DNA of 64,000 nt, taken from assembly GCF_031845265.1 (NCBI RefSeq), contig NZ_JAVRBG010000004.1:1-64000 (forward strand), in the 5' to 3' direction. Shown here in pieces: positions 16,939 to 25,742 of the stretch. The translations under genes and the position numbers were made by a program. Position 1 is the stretch's first letter. Each line of letters begins with the position of its first letter. The stretch comes from Mesonia ostreae. GTDB lineage: Bacteria; Bacteroidota; Bacteroidia; Flavobacteriales; Flavobacteriaceae. Under the pieces are notes generated by a model, which saw only the letters and a program-made list of their open reading frames with translations, did not search any database and had not been told where the DNA came from.

Positions 16939-18063
16939 TCAAGTTATATAAAACAAATCTGCAGCAATACCATCGCTTAAAAACTTTCCTTTTTGAGTGA
17001 TGGTATATTTTTTATTTTCTTCTTTTAAAAGGCCTTTTTGCACAAAAGCAGGAAGTTCATTTTCTAGGTAACTTAGATATTTAGATCCGAAAAGTATTTC
17101 TACTTCTTCAAGATTAATTCCCCACATAGTTCGTAACCTTGTCATAATATATTCATTATACATATCGTTAACGCTTAATTTTTCTTGTTCTAAGGGAAGT
17201 TTTTTATCTTGAATCGCTTTTATGTATTTGATGTTGTTAGCCACATTCCAACTTCTAACCCCTTGATGATAACTATGCGCTGAAGGTCCAATCCCTAAAT
17301 AGGATTCTCCCATCCAGTAAGCGGTATTGTTTTTAGAAAAATAACCAGGTTTTCCATAATTTGAAAACTCATAGTTTACAAATCCTGCTTTAGACATTAC
17401 CCGCTGTAAAATATCAAAATGTGCTTTCGCTAAGGCATCATCTACCGGAGCTACTTTTCCTTTATCAATCATTTTCTTGAGTGCCGTTTTCGGTTCCACC
17501 GTCAAAGCATAACTAGAAATATGCGGTACTTCTAATGACAACGCGGTCTCCAGATTTTCTCGCCAGCGGGCTTCGCTCATCTTCGGAATGCCGTAAATGA
17601 GATCCATAGAAATATTATCAAAATTCTTCTTCGCATTTTGAATAGAAGATAAAGCTTCCGCCTGGTTGTGAGCTCTATTCATTAACTGCAGGTCTTCCTC
17701 AAAAAAAGACTGCACTCCAATACTTAATCGGTTGATGTGAGTTGCTGCCAATTCTTTAATCTTCTCTAGAGATAAATCATCTGGATTGGCTTCTAGAGTG
17801 ATTTCCGCGTTAAGCGAAACCTCATAATTAGCATGTATCGTTTCTAAAATGGAAGTAATTTGTTCTTTGGTAAGTAAACTCGGCGTTCCTCCACCAAAAT
17901 AAATAGTATTTATCTCTGGACTCTGCTCCTCTTTTCTTAAAATAATTTCTTGCGAGATAGCGTCAACCATTTCGGGCTGGCGTTTGAGTCCCGTAGAAAA
18001 GTGAAAATCACAGTAATGGCAGGCTTGTTTGCAAAAAGGAATATGTATGTAAATACCAGCCAT
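16939..18063 (-). CDS. hemW: Radical SAM heme chaperone HemW
   Basis: 374 residues. The radical SAM cluster motif is C11-x3-C15-x2-C18 (IPFCKQACHYCDF), followed by IYFGGGTPSLL, the SAM-binding GG(G)TP motif. ITLEANPDDL and RLSIGVQSF are further HemW/HemN-family motifs, and a C-terminal winged-helix-like tail closes the protein. HemW binds heme and delivers it to membrane respiratory enzymes; many genomes mislabel it as coproporphyrinogen oxidase HemN. True HemN has an extra N-terminal part that is missing here. It follows the glycosyltransferase directly: stop and start share one base (TAATG). Confidence 0.93.
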   Translation of the reverse strand: MAGIYIHIPFCKQACHYCDFHFSTGLKRQPEMVDAISQEIILRKEEQSPEINTIYFGGGTPSLLTKEQITSILETIHANYEVSLNAEITLEANPDDLSLEKIKELAATHINRLSIGVQSFFEEDLQLMNRAHNQAEALSSIQNAKKNFDNISMDLIYGIPKMSEARWRENLETALSLEVPHISSYALTVEPKTALKKMIDKGKVAPVDDALAKAHFDILQRVMSKAGFVNYEFSNYGKPGYFSKNNTAYWMGESYLGIGPSAHSYHQGVRSWNVANNIKYIKAIQDKKLPLEQEKLSVNDMYNEYIMTRLRTMWGINLEEVEILFGSKYLSYLENELPAFVQKGLLKEENKKYTITQKGKFLSDGIAADLFYIT

Positions 18064-19298
18064 TACTTATGCTTGTTTTTTTCTTCAATCCAAAGCGACA
18101 TATATTTGGTGCTTTGCAAAGTGTGATGCATTAACATTGCGCCCATAAAATTTTGCTGGCGGTGTTTAGAGAGTTGGTGTTGCAAGCGATGTATACTATC
18201 AAAAAAGTTGGCGCTAAAGCTTTCCTTTTGAAAACGATTCTGAATAATTTTAAAACCGTTTTGCTGCGCTTTTAACCACCTTTTTTCTCGGTTATAAAGC
18301 ATAAAAGCGGCTTCAGCAATTTCTTGATCGTTGTTAGATATTTCTCCGTTCCAAGGATAGATGCCGCAAATGCCTTCGGCACCAATCGTGGTGGTAATAC
18401 TAGGTGTACCGGTAAGCATCGCGTCTATAAATTTGCCTTTTATTCCCGCGCCAAAACGCAAAGGAGCCAATAAGACTTTATAATTTTCAATGGTACTTAA
18501 AGCTTCTTTAGCTCTGCCTTTTACCAAAAATCGCTCTTTAGGATTGTGCTGTTGTTCTACTTTTTGTGTCGCATAAGCGCCATAAATATGAAGCTCTGCT
18601 TTAGGAAGCTCTTTTCTTATGAGCGGCCAAATGTATTGCTTTAAATATAGGACTGCATCCCAATTGGGATCGTGTAAAAAATTTCCTATAAAAAGAAAAT
18701 GTTCTCGTTCTTCAAAACTTTTTAAATTTTCCGTTTGGGAAGTGCGCTTTTGAGGCACTAAAAAAGGAATATAAAGCAAGAGATCTCTATCTATTCTGAA
18801 TTTTTCTATGAGTAAATCGCGTTCCGCTTCAGAAATAATCAACGTCAAATCGCAACGTAAAATACTTGCAATCTCTCTTTTTGCTTCTTTAGAAAACAAA
18901 TCGGCTTTGGTTAACACTCTATTATTTTTGGCAGCTTCATACCTCGCTTTTCTAAAAAAGTGTAAATCTTCCGTATCCAAAATCCGTAAGGCATCTGGAC
19001 AATTTTCCGCAATTCGCCATCCAAATTGCTCTTCCATCATAAAGCGATCAAACATCACAATATCTGGCTGAAGCTTTTTTAACCAAGAATCAAATTCACT
19101 TTTATTGGCTTCTATTTGTATTTGTTGAATACCCATTTCTTCCAAATTCACGGCATATTCAGAGAAATTTGCAGGACAGGCGTACGTGATTTTATACTCT
19201 TTGTCTAGAAAAAGATCTATGAGCTGCATCATTCTGCTCCCTGCGGCAGAAGAAGCGGGTTCTGGCCAAATGTATCCAATAATAAGAAGCTGCTTCAT
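18063..19298 (-). CDS. Glycosyltransferase, GT4-like (group 1)
   Basis: 411 residues with no signal peptide. The N-terminal domain begins MKQLLIIGYIWPEPASSAAGSRM, which resembles the GT-B open fold with a donor-side glycine-rich loop. The C-terminal half has FLFIGNFLHDPNWDAVLYL, APLRFGAGIKGKFIDAMLTGTPSITTTIGAEGI and GKFIDAM, typical of the GT4 nucleotide-sugar site in the second domain. The acceptor and sugar cannot be read from the sequence. The gene precedes hemW with a one-base overlap, so they are probably one transcript. Confidence 0.82.
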   Translation of the reverse strand: MKQLLIIGYIWPEPASSAAGSRMMQLIDLFLDKEYKITYACPANFSEYAVNLEEMGIQQIQIEANKSEFDSWLKKLQPDIVMFDRFMMEEQFGWRIAENCPDALRILDTEDLHFFRKARYEAAKNNRVLTKADLFSKEAKREIASILRCDLTLIISEAERDLLIEKFRIDRDLLLYIPFLVPQKRTSQTENLKSFEEREHFLFIGNFLHDPNWDAVLYLKQYIWPLIRKELPKAELHIYGAYATQKVEQQHNPKERFLVKGRAKEALSTIENYKVLLAPLRFGAGIKGKFIDAMLTGTPSITTTIGAEGICGIYPWNGEISNNDQEIAEAAFMLYNREKRWLKAQQNGFKIIQNRFQKESFSANFFDSIHRLQHQLSKHRQQNFMGAMLMHHTLQSTKYMSLWIEEKNKHK

Positions 19299-19377
19299 TT
19301 TATGTTTTATTTCACAGTTAACACGAAAATTATACCTTATATTCTTTGTAGCTTTAGCTTATAAATACCTAGTAGTT

Positions 19378-19938
19378 ATGCCACCGAGCAAAGAAAACCA
19401 AATTAAACCAGAAAATTGGGTAGATCGCTACTCAGATTTTCTTTTTAACTATACTATAACTCGTGTGAATAACAGAGAAATTGCAAAAGACCTTATTTCT
19501 GAAACTTTTCTTGCCGGTTTAAAATCTATGAAAAACTTTAAAGGCGAAGCCAGTGAACGCACATGGTTGGTTTCTATTTTAAAGCGAAAAATTATTGATT
19601 ATTATCGAAAAATAAATTCTAAGAAAGGAAGAGCAGAAGTTAAGATTAATTATAAAAATGAGGGAGATGATGGAGAATGGCTAGAAGAGCAAGTGAGTAA
19701 TCACGGTAATGTAAGCGCAGAAGATGCCCTGATGAATGATGAATTAAAAACTACGATCTTTAATTGTCTTGCTACACTCCCCGAACAACAAGCCAAAGTT
19801 TTTAAAATGAAAACCATAGATCATTACGATACCGAAGCAATTTGTAATGAATTAAATATTAGTGCGTCTAATTTATGGGTAATTATACATAGAGCCAGAA
19901 AAAAAATGGCCGAGTGTATGGAAGACAAATGGCTTTAA
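19378..19938 (+). CDS. Sigma-70 family RNA polymerase sigma factor (ECF type)
   Basis: 186 residues from ATG 19378 (MPPSKENQIKPENWVDRY). Earlier in-frame starts lie in the divergent glycosyltransferase and are rejected. Region 2 is DRYSDFLFNYTITRVNN with EIAKDLISETFLAGLKS, and TWLVSILKRKIIDYYRK marks its DNA-binding end. Region 4 is LPEQQAKVFKMKTIDHYDTEAICNELNISASNLWVIIHRARKKM, a helix-turn-helix. There is no region 1 or 3. The next gene starts immediately after the stop and encodes a probable zinc-binding anti-sigma protein. The regulon is unknown. Confidence 0.9.
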   Translation: MPPSKENQIKPENWVDRYSDFLFNYTITRVNNREIAKDLISETFLAGLKSMKNFKGEASERTWLVSILKRKIIDYYRKINSKKGRAEVKINYKNEGDDGEWLEEQVSNHGNVSAEDALMNDELKTTIFNCLATLPEQQAKVFKMKTIDHYDTEAICNELNISASNLWVIIHRARKKMAECMEDKWL

Positions 19939-20217
19939 ATGATGAGTAAAACAGAAGAATTACATCAATCCAATTGCGAAAAATATGGTGTATTTTGTGA
20001 GAAATGCCAGTACAACGAAGCCAGCTATTGGGAGCGATTAAAACTCAAATTTCATTTGCTATTCTGTGGTGGTTGTAGAAAATATTCTAAAAAAAACACC
20101 CATTTAAGCGCTGCTATTAGAAACGCAAAATTTAGTAATCTAACCCCTGAAGAACAAGAGAATTTCAAGCAAATGCTGCAAAGTAATTTTGTGAAAATCC
20201 GTTTAAACAAAAAATAA
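19939..20217 (+). CDS. Small probable zinc-binding anti-sigma protein
   Basis: 92 residues, no membrane segment. It contains FCEKC (C-x2-C) and FHLLFCGGCRKY, which is H-x3-C-x2-C: the zinc motif of ZAS/zf-HC2 anti-sigma factors. The start is directly next to the sigma-factor stop (TAA ATG ATG), and either of the two consecutive ATGs (19939 or 19942) is possible. Partnership with the upstream sigma factor is inferred from the motif and the coupling. Unlike many ZAS proteins, it lacks a membrane anchor, so it would sense from the cytoplasm. Confidence 0.62.
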   Translation: MMSKTEELHQSNCEKYGVFCEKCQYNEASYWERLKLKFHLLFCGGCRKYSKKNTHLSAAIRNAKFSNLTPEEQENFKQMLQSNFVKIRLNKK

Positions 20218-20225
20218 TACCTTCC

Positions 20226-21053
20226 TCAATTTCTTCCGTAAAGAGCTATTAGCTCCAATAAAAACCACAAGATAGGAATCGCTTCTACCCAAAATGAAGT
20301 GTAGTATATAGACTGATTTCTTTTTGTGTGGGCAATAGCACAAATGCTCACTACTCCTATTATAATGGTGGCAATCATTTCCCAAAATTGAAAATTGGCT
20401 ATCCAAACCTGAATAAATATGACCAAAACCAAAAAGAAATAACCCAGAGCTTTCACTTTTTTAATGCCTAAGAGCTGAGGCAAGGTACCTAAGCCTTCAG
20501 GATCGTATTTTAAATCCCGCACCTCAAATGGGATGGTGATTGAAATCACAAATAAGAAAATTTGGCACCACTTGAGAATTACTGGCAGGGTGAAGAGGGA
20601 CATAGTATCTACCACGGGTAAAAAAACACATACGCCAGCCCATACAAATGCGATGATAAAAATCTTTGTTCCCTTTAAATTTCTAAGATTGGTATGCTTC
20701 GGTAAAAAAGGAATAGAATAGAATAGTGTACTTAACCCCATTAAACAAGTTAAAATCCAAAACTCTTTAGATTGAATCGAAAAAAAATAAAGCAGTGTTA
20801 AAAAAGCGACTAACGAGAAAATTTGAATCACTTTCAGGTTCTTGGTGAGACTCTGATGATGCAATTTTGCTATTCCTGCATATTTTACAAAATTGTATCC
20901 AGAAATCGTTCCTAAAAAGATAAATGCCAAAACATTTGTTCTGAGATGCCCTACCAACTCCAACCTCGTAACCGCAGCAAGAGAAGTCACCGCTAAAGCC
21001 ACGTGAATACTACTGTTGATATAAAAGTTAAATCCTTTCTTTACAAAGCTCAT
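20226..21053 (-). CDS. Multi-pass membrane protein, UbiA-prenyltransferase-like
   Basis: 275 residues with about 8 hydrophobic helices. The overall pattern and the motif FEVRDLKYDPEGLGTLPQLLG match the second Asp-rich motif region of UbiA-type prenyltransferases. The usual first motif (NDxxD) is not present at the expected place (GTISGYNFVKYAG). Either this is a diverged member or it has lost the standard Mg-diphosphate site. The gene converges on the sigma/anti-sigma pair with 8 bases between. The promoter box TATTTTTG sits 4 bases upstream of the ATG. Confidence 0.6.
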   Translation of the reverse strand: MSFVKKGFNFYINSSIHVALAVTSLAAVTRLELVGHLRTNVLAFIFLGTISGYNFVKYAGIAKLHHQSLTKNLKVIQIFSLVAFLTLLYFFSIQSKEFWILTCLMGLSTLFYSIPFLPKHTNLRNLKGTKIFIIAFVWAGVCVFLPVVDTMSLFTLPVILKWCQIFLFVISITIPFEVRDLKYDPEGLGTLPQLLGIKKVKALGYFFLVLVIFIQVWIANFQFWEMIATIIIGVVSICAIAHTKRNQSIYYTSFWVEAIPILWFLLELIALYGRN

Positions 21054-21057
21054 AAAT

Positions 21058-21085
21058 CAAAAATAAAGTTTTTCATCGACACCAA
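21058..21085 (-). promoter_or_regulatory. Promoter abutting the start of the UbiA-like gene
   Basis: Minus-strand TTG (21083-21085), 17-base spacer, TATTTTTG (21058-21065), then only 4 bases to the ATG at 21053. The predicted leader is about one base. Confidence 0.5.
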
Positions 21086-21149
21086 TACTATATCCTTAAA
21101 ACTATCACTTTATGCGGTAGAATTAACAGTTTCTTATCCATAAAAAATG

Positions 21150-21157
21150 TACTTTTG
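21150..21157 (+). promoter_or_regulatory. gcvP promoter -7 box TACTTTTG
   Basis: Exact TAnnTTTG match 32 bases upstream of the gcvP ATG. No upstream TTG at the preferred spacing was found. Confidence 0.5.
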
Positions 21158-21189
21158 CAAACCACCAACACAACAATATTTTTTACTAC

Positions 21190-24033
21190 ATGAACACAGA
21201 TTCTTTTGCATTAAGACATATTGGTCCAAGACCAGAGAAAATAGCAGAAATGCTAGAAACTATTGGGGTTGATTCACTAGATCAACTTATCTTTGAAACG
21301 ATCCCAGATGACATTAAGCTCAAAAAAGGTCTAGATTTAAATCCAGCTTTAAGCGAGCACGAATACTTAGAGCACATCACTAAGCTTGCCGCTAAAAACA
21401 AAATGTTTAAATCTTATATTGGTTTAGGCTATCACCAATCCATAACACCTCCTGTGGTGCAGCGCAATGTATTAGAAAACCCGGGATGGTACACTGCCTA
21501 CACGCCTTATCAAGCAGAAATTGCGCAAGGCCGTTTAGAAGCTTTGCTTAATTTCCAAACGATGGTTGCAGACCTTACGGGAATGGAACTTGCTAATGCT
21601 TCTCTGTTAGATGAAGCTACCGCGGCTGCAGAGGCAATGACTTTACTTTTTGCGGTAAGAGATCGCGCCCAAAAGAAAAGAAAATGTGTGAAATTTTTTG
21701 TTTCCGAAGAAATTTTACCACAAACTCTTGCTTTGTTACAAACCAGAGCCAATCCTTTAGAAATAGAACTCGTTGTAGGAAACCACGAAGAATTTGACTT
21801 TGTCGAAGATTTCTTTGGTGCAATTCTTCAGTATCCAGGAACGAGCGGTAAAATATACAATTACGCTCCGTTTATCTCCAAAGCAAAAGACGCAGGAATT
21901 AAAGTTGCGGTCGCTGCCGATATTTTAAGTTTAGTAAAACTTCCAGCTCCAGGTGATCTTGGTGTAGATGTCGTAGTAGGAACTACGCAACGTTTTGGGA
22001 TTCCATTAGGATATGGAGGACCACACGCTGCTTACTTTGCAACCAGAGAAGAATATAAAAGAAATATCCCAGGAAGAATTATTGGGGTGACGAAGGATAT
22101 TGACGGTAATTTAGCGCTAAGAATGGCGTTACAAACCAGAGAACAACATATAAAAAGAGATAAAGCAACTTCTAATATTTGTACCGCACAGGTATTGCTT
22201 GCGGTAATGGCTTCAATGTACGGCGTATATCATGGTCCTAAAGGTCTAGAATATATTGCTAATAAAGTACACCGCTCTACAGCAGAGTTAGCTGATGCTT
22301 TAGAACAATTAGGTTATTATCAAGAAAATGAACTTTACTTTGACACCATTCGGGTAAAAGCGGATCCTGTTAAAATTAAAGAAATTGCAGAGGCTAGTGA
22401 AATTAATTTTTACTATCCAGAAGAAGATACCGTTGCCATTAGCTTGAATGAAGCAACTAGCTTAACCGATTTAAATAATATTATCGCAGTTTTTGCACAC
22501 GTAGCTGGGAAAACTTCGTTTAAAATTACCTCTCTAGAAAAAGATGTAATCGACAAACAAAACCTTTCTAGAGAAACGGAGTTTATGACGAATGAGGTAT
22601 TTAACAAATACCATTCTGAAACTGAGTTAATGCGCTACATCAAAAAACTAGAGCGTAAAGATTTATCGTTGAATCATTCTATGATTTCTTTAGGTTCTTG
22701 TACGATGAAGTTGAACGCTGCTGCGGAAATGCTTCCGTTAAGCTATCCACAATGGGGTAATATTCATCCTTTTGTACCTATTGAGCAAGCGCAAGGATAT
22801 CAGGAAGTGTTAAAGAGATTAGAAGATCAATTAACCGAAATTACAGGTTTTCATGCTACATCTCTTCAGCCTAACTCTGGTGCGCAAGGAGAATTTGCCG
22901 GTTTAATGACCATAAGAGCTTACCACGAATCTCGTAACGAACACCATAGAAACATTTGTTTAATTCCTTCTTCTGCCCACGGAACCAATCCAGCAAGTGC
23001 AGTAATGGCAGGAATGAAAGTGGTAGTAACCAAAGCAAATGATTCTGGAAGTATTGATGTAGATGATTTAAGAGCAAAAGCTTTAAAATATAAAGACAAT
23101 CTTTCCGCAGTAATGATTACGTACCCGTCTACACACGGAGTATTTGAATCGGCTATTAAGGAAATTACACAAATTGTTCACGATAACGGGGGACAAGTAT
23201 ATATGGATGGTGCAAATATGAACGCGCAAGTAGGATTGACAAATCCTGGAAATATTGGCGCAGACGTTTGTCACCTTAACTTACACAAAACCTTTGCTAT
23301 CCCTCACGGAGGTGGCGGACCCGGAGTAGGACCTATATGTGTAGCTAAACAATTAGAACCGTTTTTACCAGGAAACCCTATTATTAAAACAGGAGGAGAT
23401 CACGCCATCAACGCAATTTCTGCCGCACCTTGGGGTTCATCTTTAGTTTGTTTGATTTCGTACGCATACATTACGATGTTAGGTCCTAAAGGATTAAAAT
23501 CAAGTACAGAACATGCCATTCTAAATGCCAATTATATAAAACAGCGTTTAAGTGGACATTACGAGACGCTATATTCTGGAGAACGAGGAAGAGCAGCTCA
23601 CGAAATGATTATTGACTGTAGACCTTTTAAGGAAAGAGGGATTGAAGTGGTAGACATCGCCAAGCGTTTAATTGATTATGGTTTCCACGCACCTACAGTT
23701 TCTTTTCCAGTTGCAGGAACGATGATGATAGAACCTACAGAAAGTGAAAGCAAAGAAGAATTAGATCGTTTTTGTGAAGCCTTAATTTCGATTAGAGAAG
23801 AAATTAATACCGTAGATAAAGACGAACCTAACAATGTATTGAAAAATGCTCCGCATACATTAGCCATGTTAACCGCTAACGAATGGGATTTCCCGTATTC
23901 TCGAGAAAAAGCAGCTTACCCGTTAGCCTATGTGTCAGATAATAAATTTTGGCCAACAGTGCGTCGCGTAGATGATGCCTATGGAGATAGAAATTTAATG
24001 TGCACTTGCCCTCCAATGGAGGAATATATGTAA
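21190..24033 (+). CDS. gcvP: Glycine dehydrogenase (decarboxylating), P-protein
   Basis: 947 residues, the fused (homodimer-type) P-protein that decarboxylates glycine with PLP and passes the aminomethyl group to the lipoyl arm of H-protein. The PLP lysine is K700 in NLHKTFAIPHGGGGPG. Other family motifs are RHIGP at the N-terminus, GTSGKIYNYA, FGIPLGYGGPHAA, LGSCTMKLN and MIEPTESE. Length is normal. Other glycine-cleavage genes (gcvT, gcvH) are not in the window. It has its own promoter and a strong terminator, so it is monocistronic. Confidence 0.98.
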   Translation: MNTDSFALRHIGPRPEKIAEMLETIGVDSLDQLIFETIPDDIKLKKGLDLNPALSEHEYLEHITKLAAKNKMFKSYIGLGYHQSITPPVVQRNVLENPGWYTAYTPYQAEIAQGRLEALLNFQTMVADLTGMELANASLLDEATAAAEAMTLLFAVRDRAQKKRKCVKFFVSEEILPQTLALLQTRANPLEIELVVGNHEEFDFVEDFFGAILQYPGTSGKIYNYAPFISKAKDAGIKVAVAADILSLVKLPAPGDLGVDVVVGTTQRFGIPLGYGGPHAAYFATREEYKRNIPGRIIGVTKDIDGNLALRMALQTREQHIKRDKATSNICTAQVLLAVMASMYGVYHGPKGLEYIANKVHRSTAELADALEQLGYYQENELYFDTIRVKADPVKIKEIAEASEINFYYPEEDTVAISLNEATSLTDLNNIIAVFAHVAGKTSFKITSLEKDVIDKQNLSRETEFMTNEVFNKYHSETELMRYIKKLERKDLSLNHSMISLGSCTMKLNAAAEMLPLSYPQWGNIHPFVPIEQAQGYQEVLKRLEDQLTEITGFHATSLQPNSGAQGEFAGLMTIRAYHESRNEHHRNICLIPSSAHGTNPASAVMAGMKVVVTKANDSGSIDVDDLRAKALKYKDNLSAVMITYPSTHGVFESAIKEITQIVHDNGGQVYMDGANMNAQVGLTNPGNIGADVCHLNLHKTFAIPHGGGGPGVGPICVAKQLEPFLPGNPIIKTGGDHAINAISAAPWGSSLVCLISYAYITMLGPKGLKSSTEHAILNANYIKQRLSGHYETLYSGERGRAAHEMIIDCRPFKERGIEVVDIAKRLIDYGFHAPTVSFPVAGTMMIEPTESESKEELDRFCEALISIREEINTVDKDEPNNVLKNAPHTLAMLTANEWDFPYSREKAAYPLAYVSDNKFWPTVRRVDDAYGDRNLMCTCPPMEEYM

Positions 24034-24050
24034 GGCTTTTATCAAGTACA

Positions 24051-24080
24051 AAAAGCCTGTAAATAACTACAGGCTTTTTT
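24051..24080 (+). terminator. gcvP terminator
   Basis: Stem AAAAGCCTGTA (24051-24061) with TACAGGCTTTT (24068-24078), six-base loop, then Ts. It lies 18 bases after the gcvP stop. Confidence 0.88.
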
Positions 24081-24112
24081 ATTTTTAAAATTTTCCCTTT
24101 GAAAATAAAGAA

Positions 24113-24142
24113 TTGATTAAATTGTAAAAAATTATAGATTTG
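24113..24142 (+). promoter_or_regulatory. KAS III operon promoter, TTG-N19-TAGATTTG
   Basis: TTG at 24113-24115 and TAGATTTG at 24135-24142 with a 19-base spacer, the consensus arrangement. The ATG is at 24145, two bases after the box, so the transcript probably starts at or near the A of the start codon. Confidence 0.6.
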
Positions 24143-24144
24143 AT

Positions 24145-25206
24145 ATGGCAGAAGTAATTACGGGGGTAGGAAGTTACATCCCTCATATAAAAATAGCAAA
24201 TTCTCATTTTTTGGAGCATCAATTTCTACAAGAAGATGGATCTGTCATCGATAACTCCAATGACACCATCATAGAAAAGTTTCAGGCCATCACAGGAATT
24301 GAGGAACGCTTATACCTTGAAAAGGGAATGACCGCTTCTCATATGGGTAGTATTGCAGCCCAAAAAGCCATAGAAGATGCCCATATTGATCCAGAAACAT
24401 TAGATTACATTATCGTTGCACACAATTTTGGAGATATAAAAGATAAAAATACCCAAGGCGATACAGTACCTAGTCTTGCTGCAAGAATAAAATTTCAATT
24501 AAAAATTAAGAATCCAAATTGTGTAGGTTATGATTTACTTTTTGGTTGTCCTGGCTGGCTAGAAGGTGTGATTCATGCTAGAGCCTTTATAAAATCTGGA
24601 ATGGCCAAACGCATTCTTGTCATTGGTACCGAAACCTTATCGAGAGTTGTAGATGATCATGATCGTGATAGTATGATTTTTAGTGACGGCGCAGGTGCTG
24701 CCATTATTGAATATAAAGAAGTGGAAGACCAAGGTATTATTACGAATAAATCTGCCACCTACGCTTTGGCAGAAGCGAATTTTATCAACTTTGATACCTC
24801 GTTTAATAAAGAGAATTCATTAGCTACCAAGTATATAAAAATGAAGGGTAGAAAAGTGTATAATTTTGCACTTACCAAAGTTCCAGCTGCGATGAAAGCC
24901 TGCTTAGATGAAAGTGGGTATAGCATTAAAGACGTCAAAAAATTATTTATTCATCAAGCGAATGAAAAAATGGATCAAGCGATTTGTGATCGTTTTTATC
25001 AGTTGTTTAGTGTAAGCGCTCCAGAGCATGTGATGCCCATGACGATTCAGAAGTTAGGAAATAGTTCGGTGGCTACCTTACCTACTTTACTTGATTTGGT
25101 CACAAAGAAAAAAATGGAAAACCAAGAGATTGAAAAAGGAGATGTCGTAATCTTTGCTAGTGTTGGTGCAGGAATGAACATCAATGCTCTTGTTTATAAA
25201 TTTTAA
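24145..25206 (+). CDS. 3-oxoacyl-ACP synthase III family protein (ketosynthase)
   Basis: 353 residues of the thiolase-fold KAS III family. The Cys-His-Asn triad is visible: Cys in FGCPGWLEG (about residue 134), His in LFIHQANEKMD and Asn in KLGNSSVATLPTLL. KAS III enzymes join an acyl-CoA to malonyl-ACP. This one is not in a fab cluster. It starts an operon with a methyltransferase and a GT2, so a specialised lipid or secondary product is more likely than primary fatty-acid initiation. The substrate is unknown. Confidence 0.85.
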   Translation: MAEVITGVGSYIPHIKIANSHFLEHQFLQEDGSVIDNSNDTIIEKFQAITGIEERLYLEKGMTASHMGSIAAQKAIEDAHIDPETLDYIIVAHNFGDIKDKNTQGDTVPSLAARIKFQLKIKNPNCVGYDLLFGCPGWLEGVIHARAFIKSGMAKRILVIGTETLSRVVDDHDRDSMIFSDGAGAAIIEYKEVEDQGIITNKSATYALAEANFINFDTSFNKENSLATKYIKMKGRKVYNFALTKVPAAMKACLDESGYSIKDVKKLFIHQANEKMDQAICDRFYQLFSVSAPEHVMPMTIQKLGNSSVATLPTLLDLVTKKKMENQEIEKGDVVIFASVGAGMNINALVYKF

Positions 25207-25217
25207 ACTATTCGCAG

Positions 25218-25742
25218 GTGTACGAGCAAGATTTTCCGCATAAGCGTTACCAAGAGACTTTAAATTTTTTAGAGAAACATATAGCTAAAGATTTAAATAT
25301 TTTAGATTTAGGAGTAGAAAATCCGCTGACTGAGCTTCTAAAGAAAAAAAACTATAAAGTAGAAAATACCAAAGGTGAAGATTTAGATCTTGATTTTTCT
25401 AATGTCAAAAATTCTTCCGCAGAAGTGGTGACTGCTTTTGAAATTTTTGAACATCTCATCGCTCCATTTAATGTACTTCGGGAAATTAAAGCCGACAAAC
25501 TTGTCGCAAGTATTCCGTTAAGCTTATGGTTTTCTTCAGCATATCGCAGTAAGACCGATAAATGGGACAGACATTACCACGAATTTGAAGATTGGCAATT
25601 TGACTGGTTATTAGAAAAAGCAGGCTGGAAGATTATCGATTCTAAAAAATGGACCAATCCTGTTAATAAAATAGGTATTAGACCATTACTGCGGAAAATT
25701 ACGCCGCGTTACTATATAGTATACGCGCAAAGAATAGTATAA
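25218..25742 (+). CDS. Class I SAM-dependent methyltransferase
   Basis: 174 residues starting with GTG (25218). The SAM-binding glycine loop is degenerate (LNILDLGVENPLTELL, matching the D-x-G region), then AEVVTAFEIFEHL resembles motif II (the post-I acidic patch and EHL typical of UbiE/Coq5-like methyltransferases) and DRHYHEFEDWQFDWLLEKAGW is a common C-terminal pattern. Short for the family. It starts 11 bases after the KAS III stop and abuts the GT2 gene. The methyl acceptor is unknown. Confidence 0.75.
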   Translation: MYEQDFPHKRYQETLNFLEKHIAKDLNILDLGVENPLTELLKKKNYKVENTKGEDLDLDFSNVKNSSAEVVTAFEIFEHLIAPFNVLREIKADKLVASIPLSLWFSSAYRSKTDKWDRHYHEFEDWQFDWLLEKAGWKIIDSKKWTNPVNKIGIRPLLRKITPRYYIVYAQRIV

